Source: Halomonas sp. MCCC 1A13316 (GTDB lineage: Bacteria > Pseudomonadota > Gammaproteobacteria > Pseudomonadales > Halomonadaceae). Taken from it: a DNA stretch of 64,000 nucleotides. The notes below the pieces were generated by a model that ran no database searches, was not told where the DNA came from, and saw only the letters and a list, made by a program, of their open reading frames with translations. The number at the start of each line of letters is the position of its first letter. Position 1 is the first letter of the stretch. The stretch lies in NCBI RefSeq assembly GCF_014931605.1, contig NZ_CP053382.1, positions 62,001-126,000 of the forward strand. Reading direction: 5' to 3'. Shown one piece after another: positions 16,803 through 26,045 of the stretch. A program made the translations under genes and the position numbers.

Positions 16803-17858
16803 ATGAAGAATACCAATCGCCTCATGATCGGCGCCGTGGCAGCGCTAAGCCTTGGCTTCGGCACGTCGGCCATGGCCGAGACCACTCTCAACGTCAGCAG
16901 CTGGGGCGGGCCCAACCATGGCATCAACACCATTGTCTGGCCCACCTGGAAGGCATGGATCGAGGAAGCCACCGAAGGTCGGGTGACGCTGCAGGTCACC
17001 GAGGATCTGGGCCCGCCCTCCGCGCAGATGGCGCTGGTGGCCGACGGGGTCGCGGATGCCAGCTGGATCTTCCACGGCCACATGCCGGGCCGCTTCGAGC
17101 TGACCAAGCTGCCGGAGTTTCCCACCTTCGAAGAATTCTCGTCCGAAGCCGCCTCGTCCGCCTACTGGACCACTTTCGAAGAGCATCTCGCCCAGGGCAA
17201 CGAGCACCGCGGCCTCGAGGTCATGGCCGTCGGTGTGCACGGGCCGGGTCAGATCTTCTCTGCCGAACAGGTGGACACCTTCGACCAGCTCGAGGGCAAG
17301 CGACTGCGCACCGGCGGCGGCCTGATGAGCGACCTGGCCGATGCCATCGGCGTGACCGGCGTGGCGCTGCCGCCCACCGGTGTCTACGAGGCCGCCTCCC
17401 AGGGCGTCATCGACGGTGCCATGCTGACCCTCGAGGGACTGCGCAGTTTCCGCGTCGCCGAGGTATTGCCGAACACCCTGACGGTGGACGGTGGTTTCTA
17501 TCGCGGCAGCTTCGCCATCATCATGAACCCGATGGTGTGGGATCGCGTGTCGGCAGAAGACCGCGAGGCCATCGAGAGCGTATCGGGCGAGCAACTCTCA
17601 CGCCTGTTCGGTTACATGATGGATGTCTCCGATGAGCGCGGCGTCGAATTCGCCAAGGAGCTGGGTAACACCTTCACCCAGGCTTCCGAGGAAGATATCG
17701 CCATGCTCAAGGACGTCACCGACGAGTTGATCGAGGAGTGGGCCGACAAGGTCAGCCGCGGCGAGGTCGACGCCCGCGAGGCACTGAGCTTCTTCCGCGA
17801 ACGACTCGACGTGGCAGCCGAGGAAGAGAGCATCGCTTCGCGTGTGGTGCAGCAGTAA
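16803..17858 (+). CDS. TRAP transporter substrate-binding protein DctP
   Basis: 351 residues. Periplasmic receptor of a tripartite ATP-independent transporter. Signal peptide MKNTNRLMIGAVAALSLGFG ending near AMA, then LNVSSWGGPNHGINTIVWPT. The DctP-fold body includes LEGKRLRTGGGLMSDLADAI and the substrate-arginine region GVYEAASQGVIDGAML. CAGGAG precedes the start by about 7 nt. First gene of dctPQM-marR, divergent from the homogentisate operon, so the ligand is probably the aromatic acid that operon degrades. Confidence 0.9.
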   Translation: MKNTNRLMIGAVAALSLGFGTSAMAETTLNVSSWGGPNHGINTIVWPTWKAWIEEATEGRVTLQVTEDLGPPSAQMALVADGVADASWIFHGHMPGRFELTKLPEFPTFEEFSSEAASSAYWTTFEEHLAQGNEHRGLEVMAVGVHGPGQIFSAEQVDTFDQLEGKRLRTGGGLMSDLADAIGVTGVALPPTGVYEAASQGVIDGAMLTLEGLRSFRVAEVLPNTLTVDGGFYRGSFAIIMNPMVWDRVSAEDREAIESVSGEQLSRLFGYMMDVSDERGVEFAKELGNTFTQASEEDIAMLKDVTDELIEEWADKVSRGEVDAREALSFFRERLDVAAEEESIASRVVQQ

Positions 17859-17876
17859 CCCTATCAGGAGCCAATC

Positions 17877-18428
17877 ATGACCAGCCTGTCGACCCGTTGG
17901 CAGCGTGTCGGTCGGGTCATGCAGCTGGGGCTGGAGGGGGTGGCGGGTGCCACCCTCTTTGCCATGATGCTGCTGACCACGGCGGACGTTGCCGGCCGTT
18001 TCTTCTTCAATTCTCCGATTCTCGGCACCGTCGAGCTGACCCAACTGATGCTGGCGGCGGTGGTGTTTCTGTCGCTGCCGGTGGTGTGCTGGCGCGAGGA
18101 GCACGTCAGCGTCGACCTGCTCGACACGATCTTTCCCGCGCGGCTGATCTGGATTCGCCAGCTGCTGGTCAATCTGATCGTCACCGCCGCGCTGTGGGTC
18201 ATGGCAAGCCGCGTCTGGGCGCTGGGTGCGCGAGCCTTCCAGTGGGGTGACGTGACCGAGTTCCTGCGCATTCCGGTGGGCTACCTGATTTATCTGATTG
18301 CAGCCATGCTGGCCGTTTCCGCTCTGCTGACGCTGCTGCGTGCGGTGCGCTATTTGCTCGAAGGCTTCGGCATGGTCGAGCGGGGCGGCCCACTCAGCCC
18401 GGAGAAAAACCCGGGAGGTGATACGTGA
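17877..18428 (+). CDS. TRAP transporter small permease DctQ
   Basis: 183 residues with four predicted membrane helices. Family features: TLFAMMLLTTADVAGRFFFN in helix 1, LGTVELTQLMLAAVVFLSLP in helix 2, and WREEHVSVDLL between helices. Partners DctM in the inner membrane. Its 3' end overlaps dctM by 4 bp (GTGA), which points to coupled translation. Preceded by CAGGAG. Confidence 0.9.
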   Translation: MTSLSTRWQRVGRVMQLGLEGVAGATLFAMMLLTTADVAGRFFFNSPILGTVELTQLMLAAVVFLSLPVVCWREEHVSVDLLDTIFPARLIWIRQLLVNLIVTAALWVMASRVWALGARAFQWGDVTEFLRIPVGYLIYLIAAMLAVSALLTLLRAVRYLLEGFGMVERGGPLSPEKNPGGDT

Positions 18429-19720
18429 TAGAAGCACTCTACGGGTTCGCCGCCCTGCTGATCCTGGCGTTTCTGCGCGTGCCACTGGCCTTCGCCATGG
18501 GCATCGTCGGCTTCGTCGGCTTCTACTATCTCACCGGCAACTGGAGCGCCGCCGAATCGATGGCCGCGAGGCGGGTGATTGATACCGCCATGGACTACGG
18601 ACTGTCAGTAATCCCGCTGTTCATCTTGATGGGCAACCTGGTGTCGCATGCCGGCCTGTCAGACGCCCTGTTCCGTGCCTCCAACGGCTTCCTCGGCCAC
18701 CGCAAGGGCGGCCAGGCCATGGCCACCATCGTCGCTTGCGGCGGCTTCAGCGCCATTTGCGGCTCGAGCCTCGCCACCTGCGCCACCATGGGCCGAGTCG
18801 CCATGCCGCAGATGCGCAAGTACGGCTACAAGGACACCCTGGCCTCGGCTTCCATCGCCGCCGGCGGCACGCTGGGCATCCTGATCCCGCCCAGCGTCAT
18901 GCTGGTGATCTACGGCATTCTCACCGAAACCAGCATCCGTGAGCTGTTTGCCGCCGGTTTCATTCCCGGCATCCTGGGTATCGTGCTCTACCTGGGCTCG
19001 GTGCAGTGGGTACTGTGGCGCGACCCCGACGCCGGCCCCGCCGGCGAGAAGGTCGCGTGGCCCGAACGCCTCAAGGCGCTGAAGAGCGTGGGCGACACTC
19101 TGGCGCTGTTCGTGCTGGTAATCGGCGGCATCTACCTCGGCGTATTCACCCCCACCGAAGCCGCCGGCATCGGCGCCATGGGCGCCTTCATCATCGCCCT
19201 GCTGCGTCGCGCACTGACCGTTCAGGTGCTGATGAACGTGCTGATGGACACCGTGCGCACCACCGCCATGCTGTTTGCCGTAGTGCTCACCGCGCTGATC
19301 TTCGCCAACTTCATCAACCGGGCGGGGCTGCCCAACGAGCTGCTGGCGTTCGTCAGTGGGCTCGACATCGCCCCGTTCATGGTGATCCTGGTGATACTCG
19401 CCATCTACGTGCTGCTCGGCTGCGTGTTCGAGAGCATGTCGATGCTGCTGCTTACCGTGCCGGTATTCTTCCCGGTGGTGGCGGGGCTCGGCTTCGACCT
19501 GGTGTGGTTCGGCATCCTGGTGGTGATCGTGATCGAGATCAGCCTGATCACACCGCCGGTGGGGATGAACGTGTTCGTGCTGCGGGCGGTACTGCCGGAC
19601 GTCTCTACGGGCACGATCTTCCGCGGGGTGACGCCGTTCTGGGTAGCCGGAATGGTGCGCGCGTTGCTGGTACTGGTGTTCCCGGGTATCGTGCTGTTCC
19701 TGCCGCAACTGCTGTATTGA
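18425..19720 (+). CDS. TRAP transporter large permease DctM
   Basis: 431 residues, about 12 membrane segments. It forms the Na+-driven translocation channel with DctQ. DctM signatures: RVIDTAMDYGLSVIPLFILM, ACGGFSAICGSSLATCATMG, GTLGILIPPSVMLVIYG and ISLITPPVGMNVFVLRAV. GTG start at 18425 inside the dctQ stop. It is followed after 34 bp by the marR gene in the same operon. Confidence 0.92.
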   Translation: MIEALYGFAALLILAFLRVPLAFAMGIVGFVGFYYLTGNWSAAESMAARRVIDTAMDYGLSVIPLFILMGNLVSHAGLSDALFRASNGFLGHRKGGQAMATIVACGGFSAICGSSLATCATMGRVAMPQMRKYGYKDTLASASIAAGGTLGILIPPSVMLVIYGILTETSIRELFAAGFIPGILGIVLYLGSVQWVLWRDPDAGPAGEKVAWPERLKALKSVGDTLALFVLVIGGIYLGVFTPTEAAGIGAMGAFIIALLRRALTVQVLMNVLMDTVRTTAMLFAVVLTALIFANFINRAGLPNELLAFVSGLDIAPFMVILVILAIYVLLGCVFESMSMLLLTVPVFFPVVAGLGFDLVWFGILVVIVIEISLITPPVGMNVFVLRAVLPDVSTGTIFRGVTPFWVAGMVRALLVLVFPGIVLFLPQLLY

Positions 19721-19754
19721 AACGCTGCCCAGCGTAGGGTGAGGAGTCCCAGAG

Positions 19755-20264
19755 ATGAACACGGAAGAGCGCCAGGCCGGCCTCACCAAGGAGGGTGACG
19801 AGCGTCTGGCCGAACCATCGACAAAGCCGGAGCTGGACCTCAATCAGTTCCTGCCCTACCGGCTCAACAGCCTGGCCGATCGCATCAGCCAGGCGCTGGC
19901 CGAACTCTACGAGGAGCGCTACCAGCTCAACATCGCGCAGTGGCGGGTGCTTGCCTGGCTCAGCCACTGCGACGAGCTGACGGCGAAGAAGGTCTGCACT
20001 TATACCAATATGGACAAGGCCCGTGTATCGAGGGCCATCCAGGCACTGGAGGAGCGCGGCCTGATCAGTCGCACGCCCGCCCCCGAGGACCAGCGACAGC
20101 AGGACCTTCACCTCACTGCCGCCGGCCAGGCGCTGTTGGCCAAGCTGATCCCCGAGGCTCAAGGCTGGGAGGCGGAGCTGGTGGCGACCCTCACCGCCGG
20201 CGAGTATCGCGACCTGCTCAACGTGATGCGCAAGCTCGAGCGACAGCTGGAGCGGATAGGCTGA
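19755..20264 (+). CDS. MarR-family transcriptional regulator
   Basis: 169 residues with an acidic N-terminal extension. The winged helix-turn-helix occupies about residues 60-125: NIAQWRVLAWLSHC, KKVCTYTNMDKARVSRAIQA, LEERGLISRTPAPEDQRQQD (wing). It resembles aromatic-acid-responsive MarR proteins. The last gene of the TRAP operon, it probably senses the imported aromatic acid or its CoA/hydroxylated product and controls both divergent operons through the 16488 or 16555 dyads (inference). Confidence 0.88.
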   Translation: MNTEERQAGLTKEGDERLAEPSTKPELDLNQFLPYRLNSLADRISQALAELYEERYQLNIAQWRVLAWLSHCDELTAKKVCTYTNMDKARVSRAIQALEERGLISRTPAPEDQRQQDLHLTAAGQALLAKLIPEAQGWEAELVATLTAGEYRDLLNVMRKLERQLERIG

Positions 20265-20299
20265 CCTCTCGAGGGCGGCGGTAGGCAGTCGATTCTTGT

Positions 20300-20803
20300 T
20301 CAGCGAGCGAGGCAGGCGGGAGAAGCTGCGCTGGCGTCCATGACCGGGCGCACAAGAAACTGACCGGCCATGTTGCAGCGGGTTCGGCCCTGGCCGCCGA
20401 AATCGACGAAGCAGTCCTGCTGCGAATGACCGCCGGCGCTGACCTGATTCCAGTACCAGCCGGAGGGCGTATCGGGAAACGCCCTGCCGTCGATCGCCAT
20501 GCCCTCTGCGTCGCTTGCCTGCATCAGGCTGCGCAGTTCGAAAAAGCGCGGCAATCGCCAAGGACAGTCGGCCGTGGAAAAGGCGTCGACATGCGCCTCG
20601 GCACCGCTCAGTGGCAGGCGTTCCGCTTCGCCTTGGCAGCGGCCGTCGCGAAAGGCCTGGCCCAGGCTGCAGCGCATCCACACCAGCCCCTTCGTAGTAT
20701 CCGCGACCCGGTCTTCGACGGGAAAACGAAAGCGTTCGCTGGCGTGCCCTTGGCCGAGTGTGCCGAGGGTCACCATCAGCACGGCAAGAGCGGCTCGCTT
20801 CAC
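20300..20803 (-). CDS. Secreted DUF1566-like protein
   Basis: 167 residues. Signal peptide MKRAALAVLMVTLGTLGQGH with cleavage near HAS. The mature part fits the DUF1566 (Lcl C-terminal) pattern: VADTTKGLVWMRCSLGQAF, a central CPWRLPRFFELRSLMQ, FPDTPSGWYWNQVS and a closing NMAGQFLVRPV. Function unknown; the domain is common in exported or lipoprotein-like proteins. Its ATG overlaps the stop of the IclR gene by 4 bp. Confidence 0.78.
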   Translation of the reverse strand: MKRAALAVLMVTLGTLGQGHASERFRFPVEDRVADTTKGLVWMRCSLGQAFRDGRCQGEAERLPLSGAEAHVDAFSTADCPWRLPRFFELRSLMQASDAEGMAIDGRAFPDTPSGWYWNQVSAGGHSQQDCFVDFGGQGRTRCNMAGQFLVRPVMDASAASPACLAR

Positions 20804-21645
20804 GCTTCCGCAGCCTGCTGTTGAGCGCTGGGCACACGGCCGCCAAGGCGGGCGGTGATCTCGGCGGCGGTTTCCCGTACCAGCTCACCCAGTTCCAGTA
20901 GTCGCGCTTCGGGAATACGCGCTACCGGCCCCGACACCGAGATTGCCGCCAACGGTGTGCCATGCTGGTCATGCACGCAGGCAGCGACGCAGTGCAGCCC
21001 GATGGCATGCTCCTCGCGGTCGCAGGCGAAGCCTTGTCGACGCACCTCGGCAAGGTTGGCCCGCAGCGTCTCCGGTGTGTGCAGGGTATTTTCGGTGACC
21101 CGCTCGAGACCGCGTTCGGACAGCACCCATTCGAACTCGTCGTCGGGCAGCCAGGCCATCAGTGCCTTGCCCACTCCCGAGGCGTGCAGCGGTGCGCGCG
21201 AGCCGAGCCGGGTGATCATGCGCATCATCTGGGGCGATTCGCTCTGGGCCAGGAACACGGCCCTGGCACCGTCGCGAATGCCCAGGTTGGCGGTCTCACC
21301 GGTCTGGGCGGTCAGGCGACGCAGGAAGGGCCGGCTGGTGGCGACGAAGTCGCGCGCCTCAAGGAAGCTGTTGCCGATGCGGAAGGTCTTGACGTCGATC
21401 TTCCACACGCCGAGTTCGCCGTCCTGGGTGACGAAGCCCTGGCCCTGCAGCGCCTGCAGCAGGCGGTGAGTGGTAGAGGGCGCCAGATCGACCATCTCGG
21501 CCAGTTCGGACAGTGCCAGACCGCCCGGCGTGGCCGCTAGCCGCTCGAGCAGGGTGAGCCCGCGCACCAGCGACTGGCTGTGGCCGCTGGCGCTCTTGCC
21601 GGGGCCGGGAGGGCGCCCCGCCGTTCTACGTTTGACTTCACTCAC
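20800..21645 (-). CDS. IclR-family transcriptional regulator
   Basis: 281 residues. Winged helix at about residues 22-85 (SLVRGLTLLERLAATPGGLA, MVDLAPSTTHRLLQALQGQG). The ligand-binding GAF-like domain carries RLGSRAPLHASGVGKALMAW and the IclR hallmark EEHAIGLHCVAACVHDQHG. The start is set at GTG 21645 because AGAGGAAA lies upstream and the conserved part begins there. A longer frame reaches into the enoyl-CoA hydratase gene but lacks family similarity. Likely controls the adjacent hydratase or deaminase genes. Confidence 0.88.
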   Translation of the reverse strand: MSEVKRRTAGRPPGPGKSASGHSQSLVRGLTLLERLAATPGGLALSELAEMVDLAPSTTHRLLQALQGQGFVTQDGELGVWKIDVKTFRIGNSFLEARDFVATSRPFLRRLTAQTGETANLGIRDGARAVFLAQSESPQMMRMITRLGSRAPLHASGVGKALMAWLPDDEFEWVLSERGLERVTENTLHTPETLRANLAEVRRQGFACDREEHAIGLHCVAACVHDQHGTPLAAISVSGPVARIPEARLLELGELVRETAAEITARLGGRVPSAQQQAAEA

Positions 21646-21796
21646 CTGCGTATTTCCTCTACTAATGGCCTGGCGAACCTTTCTGCGAAGGTCAGCGACA
21701 GGATACCGCCTCGCTGCCGGCTTGTCTCGATTGCGGAAATGCCTTCCACAGTTCTTGTGCCGCGACTTTTCTACACGGTGTCCTGCCACAACCTCA

Positions 21797-22588
21797 TCAA
21801 CTATGGCGCCACCGGGGTTCGCGCTTGCCGACAAAGGCATCGATGCCTTCGGCCACGTCCTCGGCCAGCATGTTGCAGGCCATGGTTTCGCCGGCGAAGG
21901 CGTAGGCTTCATTCAGCGGCATCTGCAATTGGCGCTGGAACAATGCCTTGCCGGTACGCAGCGCCACGCGGCTCTTGGCGCAGAGGCTGGCAGTGAGTTC
22001 GGCGAGCGCCTCGTCCAGCGTCGCGTCGTCGGCCACGCGATTGATCAACCCCCATTCGAGTGCCTGGTCGGCGTCGATGAACTCGCCGGTGAACAGCATT
22101 TCCATGGCGCGTTTGCGGCCGATGCTTCGCGACAGCGCCACGGCGGGCGTCGAGCAGAACAGCCCGACGTTGATGCCCGACACCGCGAAGCGAGCCGACC
22201 TGGCTGCGACCGCCAGGTCGCAGCTGGCCACCAGTTGGCAGCCGGCGGCGGTGGCCAGCCCCTGGACCCGGGCGATCACCGGCACCGGCAGGTGAACGAT
22301 GCGCTGCATGACCTCTCCGCAGCGAGCGAACAGCTCCTGGTAATAGGCCTTGTCGGGGTTGGCGCGCATCTCCTTGAGGTCGTGCCCGGCGCAGAAGGCG
22401 CGCCCCTCGGCGGCGATGACCACGCAGTGTACCGAGTCATCGTTGGCCAGGCGGGCGAGCTCGTCGCCCAGTGCCTTGAGCATCTCTTCCGACAGCGCGT
22501 TGAACTGGCGCGGACGATTCAGCGTGAGGGTGGCGACGCCGCGTTGATCGCGACGAATTACCGGACGTTCGTCGACGGTTGTGGTCAT
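21797..22588 (-). CDS. Enoyl-CoA hydratase/isomerase family protein
   Basis: 263-residue crotonase-fold enzyme. Oxyanion-hole motifs AFCAGHDLKEMRANP and AAGCQLVASCDLAVAARSARF, plus SIGRKRAMEMLFTGEFIDA and ALEWGLINRVADD. Sequence style resembles the ECHDC3-like branch. It hydrates or isomerises an acyl-CoA; the specific substrate is unknown. Start ATG 22588 (MTTTVDERPVIRRD). Divergent from the deaminase gene at 22709 and followed by the IclR regulator on the same strand. Confidence 0.88.
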   Translation of the reverse strand: MTTTVDERPVIRRDQRGVATLTLNRPRQFNALSEEMLKALGDELARLANDDSVHCVVIAAEGRAFCAGHDLKEMRANPDKAYYQELFARCGEVMQRIVHLPVPVIARVQGLATAAGCQLVASCDLAVAARSARFAVSGINVGLFCSTPAVALSRSIGRKRAMEMLFTGEFIDADQALEWGLINRVADDATLDEALAELTASLCAKSRVALRTGKALFQRQLQMPLNEAYAFAGETMACNMLAEDVAEGIDAFVGKREPRWRHS

Positions 22589-22708
22589 TGTCGTATCCTG
22601 TAGAAACGTGCCCGCCACCAGCCTAGCCTGTCGAGCACGTTTTTCGTCAGCCCTGCGACCAAAGACGGTGTGGCCCGCTGCCCGGAGCCCACCCAGCGAG
22701 AGCGAAGC

Positions 22709-23947
22709 ATGAGCGATTCGATCCCTGACCATGAAGATCTGCACAAGGGTATGCCGCAGTCGGGCAACCGGCTGCTGGCCGACGTCAGCCTGCCTGCCGC
22801 GGTGATCCACGAGCCGGCGCTGGCCCATAACCTGGCCTGGATGCAGCGATTCTGCGAAGCCCATGGAGCGCGCCTGGCGCCTCACGGCAAGACCACCATG
22901 TGCCCCGAACTGTTCCAGCGCCAGCTCGCCGCGGGTGCCTGGGGCATCACCCTGGCTACCGCCCCTCAGTGCCGCGCGGCCTTCCGCCATGGCGTCCAGC
23001 GTCTATTGATGGCCAACCAGCTCGTCGGCGAGGCCAACATGGCGATTGCCGCCGAGCTGATTGAAGCCGGTGCCGATTTCTACTGTGTGGTCGACAGCAT
23101 CGCCAACGTCGAGCAACTGGCACACTATTTCTCCGCCCGCGGCCTGCGCCTCAAGGTATTGGTAGAGCTCGGGATGCCCGGAGGACGTTGCGGCTGTCGC
23201 GATACCGACGAGGTGATGGCGCTGGCCGAGCGCATCGACAGCGAGCAGGCATTGGTGCTGTCCGGGCTGGAGGGTTACGAAGGCGTGGTGCACGGCAACG
23301 AGCCCGAGCGAGCCGTGCGCGCCTATGCCTGGCAACTGGTCGAGGCGGCTCAAGGGCTGGAGCGCGACGCCCTGATCGAGACGCCGCAGCCGCTCATCAC
23401 GGCGTCCGGCTCGGCCTGGTACGACCTGATCGCCGGCGTATTCCATGAAGCACGGCTGGGCGCCCGGTTCGTGCCGGTGCTGCGTCCTGGCTGCTACGTG
23501 GTGCACGATCACGGTATCTACCGCCAGGCCCAGCGCGAGCTTCTGGGACGGCAGCCGCAGATCGAGCGCGGGCTGAAGCCGGCACTCGAGATATTCGCCC
23601 AGGTGTTGTCTCTACCCGAGCCGGGGCTTGCCATCATCGGCATGGGCAAGCGTGACATCGGTCACGACCAGTTGCCCGAGCCGCTGCGGCGCTACCGCGA
23701 GGGCGACGAGCGAGGCCGTTTGCTGCCTGTGGAGGGTTGGCGCTTGACCAAGCTGATGGACCAGCACGCCTTCGTCCAACTGCCCGCGGACGAGGATGAG
23801 CCCGGCGCCGGTAACGGCAGGGTGCGGGTGGGAGACATCGTTGCCTTCGGCGTTTCCCACCCCTGCCTGACCTTCGACAAATGGCGACGGATCTGCCGCG
23901 TCGACGAGCGGCTCGAGGTGGTAGAGGTGATGCAGACCTGTTTCTAG
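22709..23947 (+). CDS. D-threonine aldolase/amino acid deaminase-like PLP enzyme
   Basis: 412 residues of the alanine-racemase-N plus D-serine-dehydratase-like family. The PLP lysine lies in RLAPHGKTTMCPELFQRQL near residue 54, VELGMPGGRCGCRD is central, and the C-terminal metal site carries the HxC pattern FGVSHPCLTFDKWR. Members split or deaminate D-amino acids (D-threonine, D-serine) to glycine plus an aldehyde or to a keto acid. ATG 22709 was chosen as the first start with family similarity. The stop lies in the edge of a palindromic element. Confidence 0.85.
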   Translation: MSDSIPDHEDLHKGMPQSGNRLLADVSLPAAVIHEPALAHNLAWMQRFCEAHGARLAPHGKTTMCPELFQRQLAAGAWGITLATAPQCRAAFRHGVQRLLMANQLVGEANMAIAAELIEAGADFYCVVDSIANVEQLAHYFSARGLRLKVLVELGMPGGRCGCRDTDEVMALAERIDSEQALVLSGLEGYEGVVHGNEPERAVRAYAWQLVEAAQGLERDALIETPQPLITASGSAWYDLIAGVFHEARLGARFVPVLRPGCYVVHDHGIYRQAQRELLGRQPQIERGLKPALEIFAQVLSLPEPGLAIIGMGKRDIGHDQLPEPLRRYREGDERGRLLPVEGWRLTKLMDQHAFVQLPADEDEPGAGNGRVRVGDIVAFGVSHPCLTFDKWRRICRVDERLEVVEVMQTCF

Positions 23948-24159
23948 GCTATGCCTGAAAACTGTCTTCGCTTGGCCATACGGCGTTAAAAATCAGCGCA
24001 AAGTACTCATTTACAGCACGTAAACTCCGTCTTTGGACTCGCGTCATCCCTGTCGCTCGCTCTTCGAGCAGCGGAGCTGCCAAAATCGGCTTTCCTGCCG
24101 ATTTGTCGCTGATTTTTGCCTTGTCTGGCCTTCGCTCGCCGACTTTTCAAGCAAAGCCT
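23946..24159. repeat. MITE-like 214-bp palindromic element
   Basis: The ends are imperfect inverted repeats: left AGGCTATGCCTGAAAACTG... and right, read in reverse complement, AGGCTTTGCTTGAAAAGTC... Each is followed inward by GGCCAxAC and AAAAATCAGCG. An inner hairpin AAATCGGC/GCCGATTT lies at the centre. No transposase is present. The element fills the gap between two converging genes and includes the stop codon of the upstream one, so it may also act as a two-way terminator. Confidence 0.65.
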
Positions 24160-24172
24160 AAGCCAGATGGAT

Positions 24173-25081
24173 TCATCGCTCCAGTTCGGCCGTTCGCTCG
24201 CGGGCGGCCTTGAGCCGCGCCAGCCTGTCGCCGAACAGGTAAGCACCGAGCGCCACCAGGATCAGCGCCGCACCGACCAGCATCGAGGAAGAGGGCTGCT
24301 CCTGGTTGAGCGTCATGCCGAGACCCAGCGCCAGTATCGGGGTGATCAACGTGACCAGTGCCAAAGTGGCGGCGGTAAGCCGCGAAAGGATCAGGAAATA
24401 GCAGAGGAAGCCGAGCAGCGACCCGAACAGCGCCAGGTAGAGGACCGCCCACAGCCCGCGTACACTGAGCGGCACCGCCAAGGGTTCGCCGCTGGCCAGC
24501 CATAGGAGGAAGAAGCACGGCAGGCTCAAGCCCAGCGCCCCCAGGGTCTGCTCCAGCGGGCCGAGGCCTGCAGCCACGCGCTGCACGGTAATGCCGCTGC
24601 CGCTGAACAAGGTCACGGCCAGGAGCATCATCAGCAGGGCTGGCAGTTGGTCACTGCCCAACACCAGGCTGTCGACGAATACCACGGCCAGGCCCGCCAC
24701 GCCGAGAATGCAACCGAACCAGTGCCAGCGGCGCAGCTTCACGGCGCCGGGCATGAGTTGCAGGATCAGTCCTGAGATCAGAGGCGCCATGCCGAAGATC
24801 ACCGACATCATGCCGGAAGGCAGCGACATCGAGGCGTGATAGCTAAGCGCCATGGCACCGAACACCCCGGGTACCGCGGCTGCGTAGCTTTTCATGGCAC
24901 GAAGGTCCCTGCGCAGGCTTCGACGCATCAGCAGCAGAATCGCCAGCCCCACCAAAAAGGCGATCAGCATGCGCAGCATCACGCTGCCGACCGGTGCGCC
25001 CGCCTCGGCGCTCCACTTGATGCCCAGTGGCGTGGTGGCCCAAACCAGCACTACGATCAGGTAGGCGGCGGCAGTTGGCAT
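24173..25081 (-). CDS. EamA/DMT-family transporter
   Basis: 302 residues with ten predicted membrane helices in two EamA halves. The first begins AAYLIVVLVWATTPLGIKWS. The second contains VQRVAAGLGPLEQTLGALGLS and ends with SRLTAATLALVTLITPILAL and GAALILVALGAYLF. Drug/metabolite exporters of this type often export amino acids or related compounds; the substrate is not evident. ATG 25081 (MPTAAAYLIV) is preferred over an in-frame ATG 81 bp upstream because it directly precedes helix 1. Confidence 0.87.
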   Translation of the reverse strand: MPTAAAYLIVVLVWATTPLGIKWSAEAGAPVGSVMLRMLIAFLVGLAILLLMRRSLRRDLRAMKSYAAAVPGVFGAMALSYHASMSLPSGMMSVIFGMAPLISGLILQLMPGAVKLRRWHWFGCILGVAGLAVVFVDSLVLGSDQLPALLMMLLAVTLFSGSGITVQRVAAGLGPLEQTLGALGLSLPCFFLLWLASGEPLAVPLSVRGLWAVLYLALFGSLLGFLCYFLILSRLTAATLALVTLITPILALGLGMTLNQEQPSSSMLVGAALILVALGAYLFGDRLARLKAARERTAELER

Positions 25082-25232
25082 GCGGGTCTTCCCTGAGATC
25101 GATGCGGGATGCTTCGGAAAGTAATCATTAGCATAACAAGAACTACCGCGTCGAATCGGCAAGCCTGGCGCAGGCCCGGCTACGATAACTCAGCCATACA
25201 AGCCATGAGGCATTGACCACGAAGAGGTACCG

Positions 25233-25970
25233 ATGCAAAACGCACAATGTCTGGGTATCCTGCTGCCTGAGGATGGTCCCCCCGACTATGAATGGTACGG
25301 ACTGAGCGAGCGTCCCGGCCCCGGCGAGGCGCTGCCCGCCATCGAGGTGGGAAAGATACTCAGCGACGGCCACCATGAGCACACTGCCCTGATGGCCCTC
25401 GGGGCTACCGATCGCCTGGCTGCGGCAGGTGAGGCGCTGGTCAGGGACAAGGGCGCCCAGGCCGTGGTGTGGGCCTGTACCAGCGGCAGTTTCATTGGCG
25501 GGCTGGAGTGGTCTCTCGCCCAGTCCCGTGAGCTTTCGCAGTGGCTGGGGGTACCCACCACCAGCACCGCGCTGGCGTTTCGAGATGCCCTGGCAGCTCT
25601 CGGCCAGCGTCGGGTCGACCTGCTCAGTCCCTATCCGGCGGAAGTCACCGAACAGTTGGTTCAATTTCTGTGCGACAGCGACGTGACAGTGGAAAACGTT
25701 CGTGTGCTGGATTGTCCCTATGCGGCGGATTCTCACCGGCTCGATATCGTCGCGACCGTACGTGATTATGCCCAGGGGCACGAATCGAACAACCCGATCC
25801 TGGTTCCCGATACGGCGATCAATACCCTCGAGCTGGTAGAAACGATGAACCGGGAGGCCGGACGCCCGGTGCTCACGGCCAATCAGGTGAGTCTATGGGC
25901 GGGGCTGAGACTGTTGCAGCGCAGTGGTGGCCCGGTTCGCTATCTCCAGGTATTGCGCGAAGCGGCATAA
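25233..25970 (+). CDS. Asp/Glu racemase or maleate isomerase-like protein
   Basis: 245 residues. The fold is indicated by ECLGILLP-type start (AQCLGILLPEDGPPDYEWYG), the first active-site cysteine in VVWACTSGSFIGGLEW at about residue 81, and the closing NREAGRPVLTANQVSLWAGLRLL. Where maleate isomerases and racemases have the second cysteine (SCTxxR), this protein reads VPDTAINTLE, so the Cys is missing. That points to a decarboxylase-like or otherwise one-cysteine mechanism, or to changed function. Monocistronic, divergent from the DMT gene. Confidence 0.8.
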   Translation: MQNAQCLGILLPEDGPPDYEWYGLSERPGPGEALPAIEVGKILSDGHHEHTALMALGATDRLAAAGEALVRDKGAQAVVWACTSGSFIGGLEWSLAQSRELSQWLGVPTTSTALAFRDALAALGQRRVDLLSPYPAEVTEQLVQFLCDSDVTVENVRVLDCPYAADSHRLDIVATVRDYAQGHESNNPILVPDTAINTLELVETMNREAGRPVLTANQVSLWAGLRLLQRSGGPVRYLQVLREAA

Positions 25971-26045
25971 CCTGGGTTAAGCAATATAAACGAGGAGTTT
26001 TGCTATGTTCCGAACGGAGTGGAAAATTTTGTCACTGGAGGACGA

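Noticed and set aside
18659..19843. 394-codon minus-strand open frame rich in His/Gln/Glu
   Set aside because: Antisense of dctM. The polar composition is the mirror of membrane-helix codons.
24007..24246. 79-codon minus-strand frame in the palindromic element
   Set aside because: It lies across the MITE-like repeat and the end of the DMT gene, with no start signal or domain.
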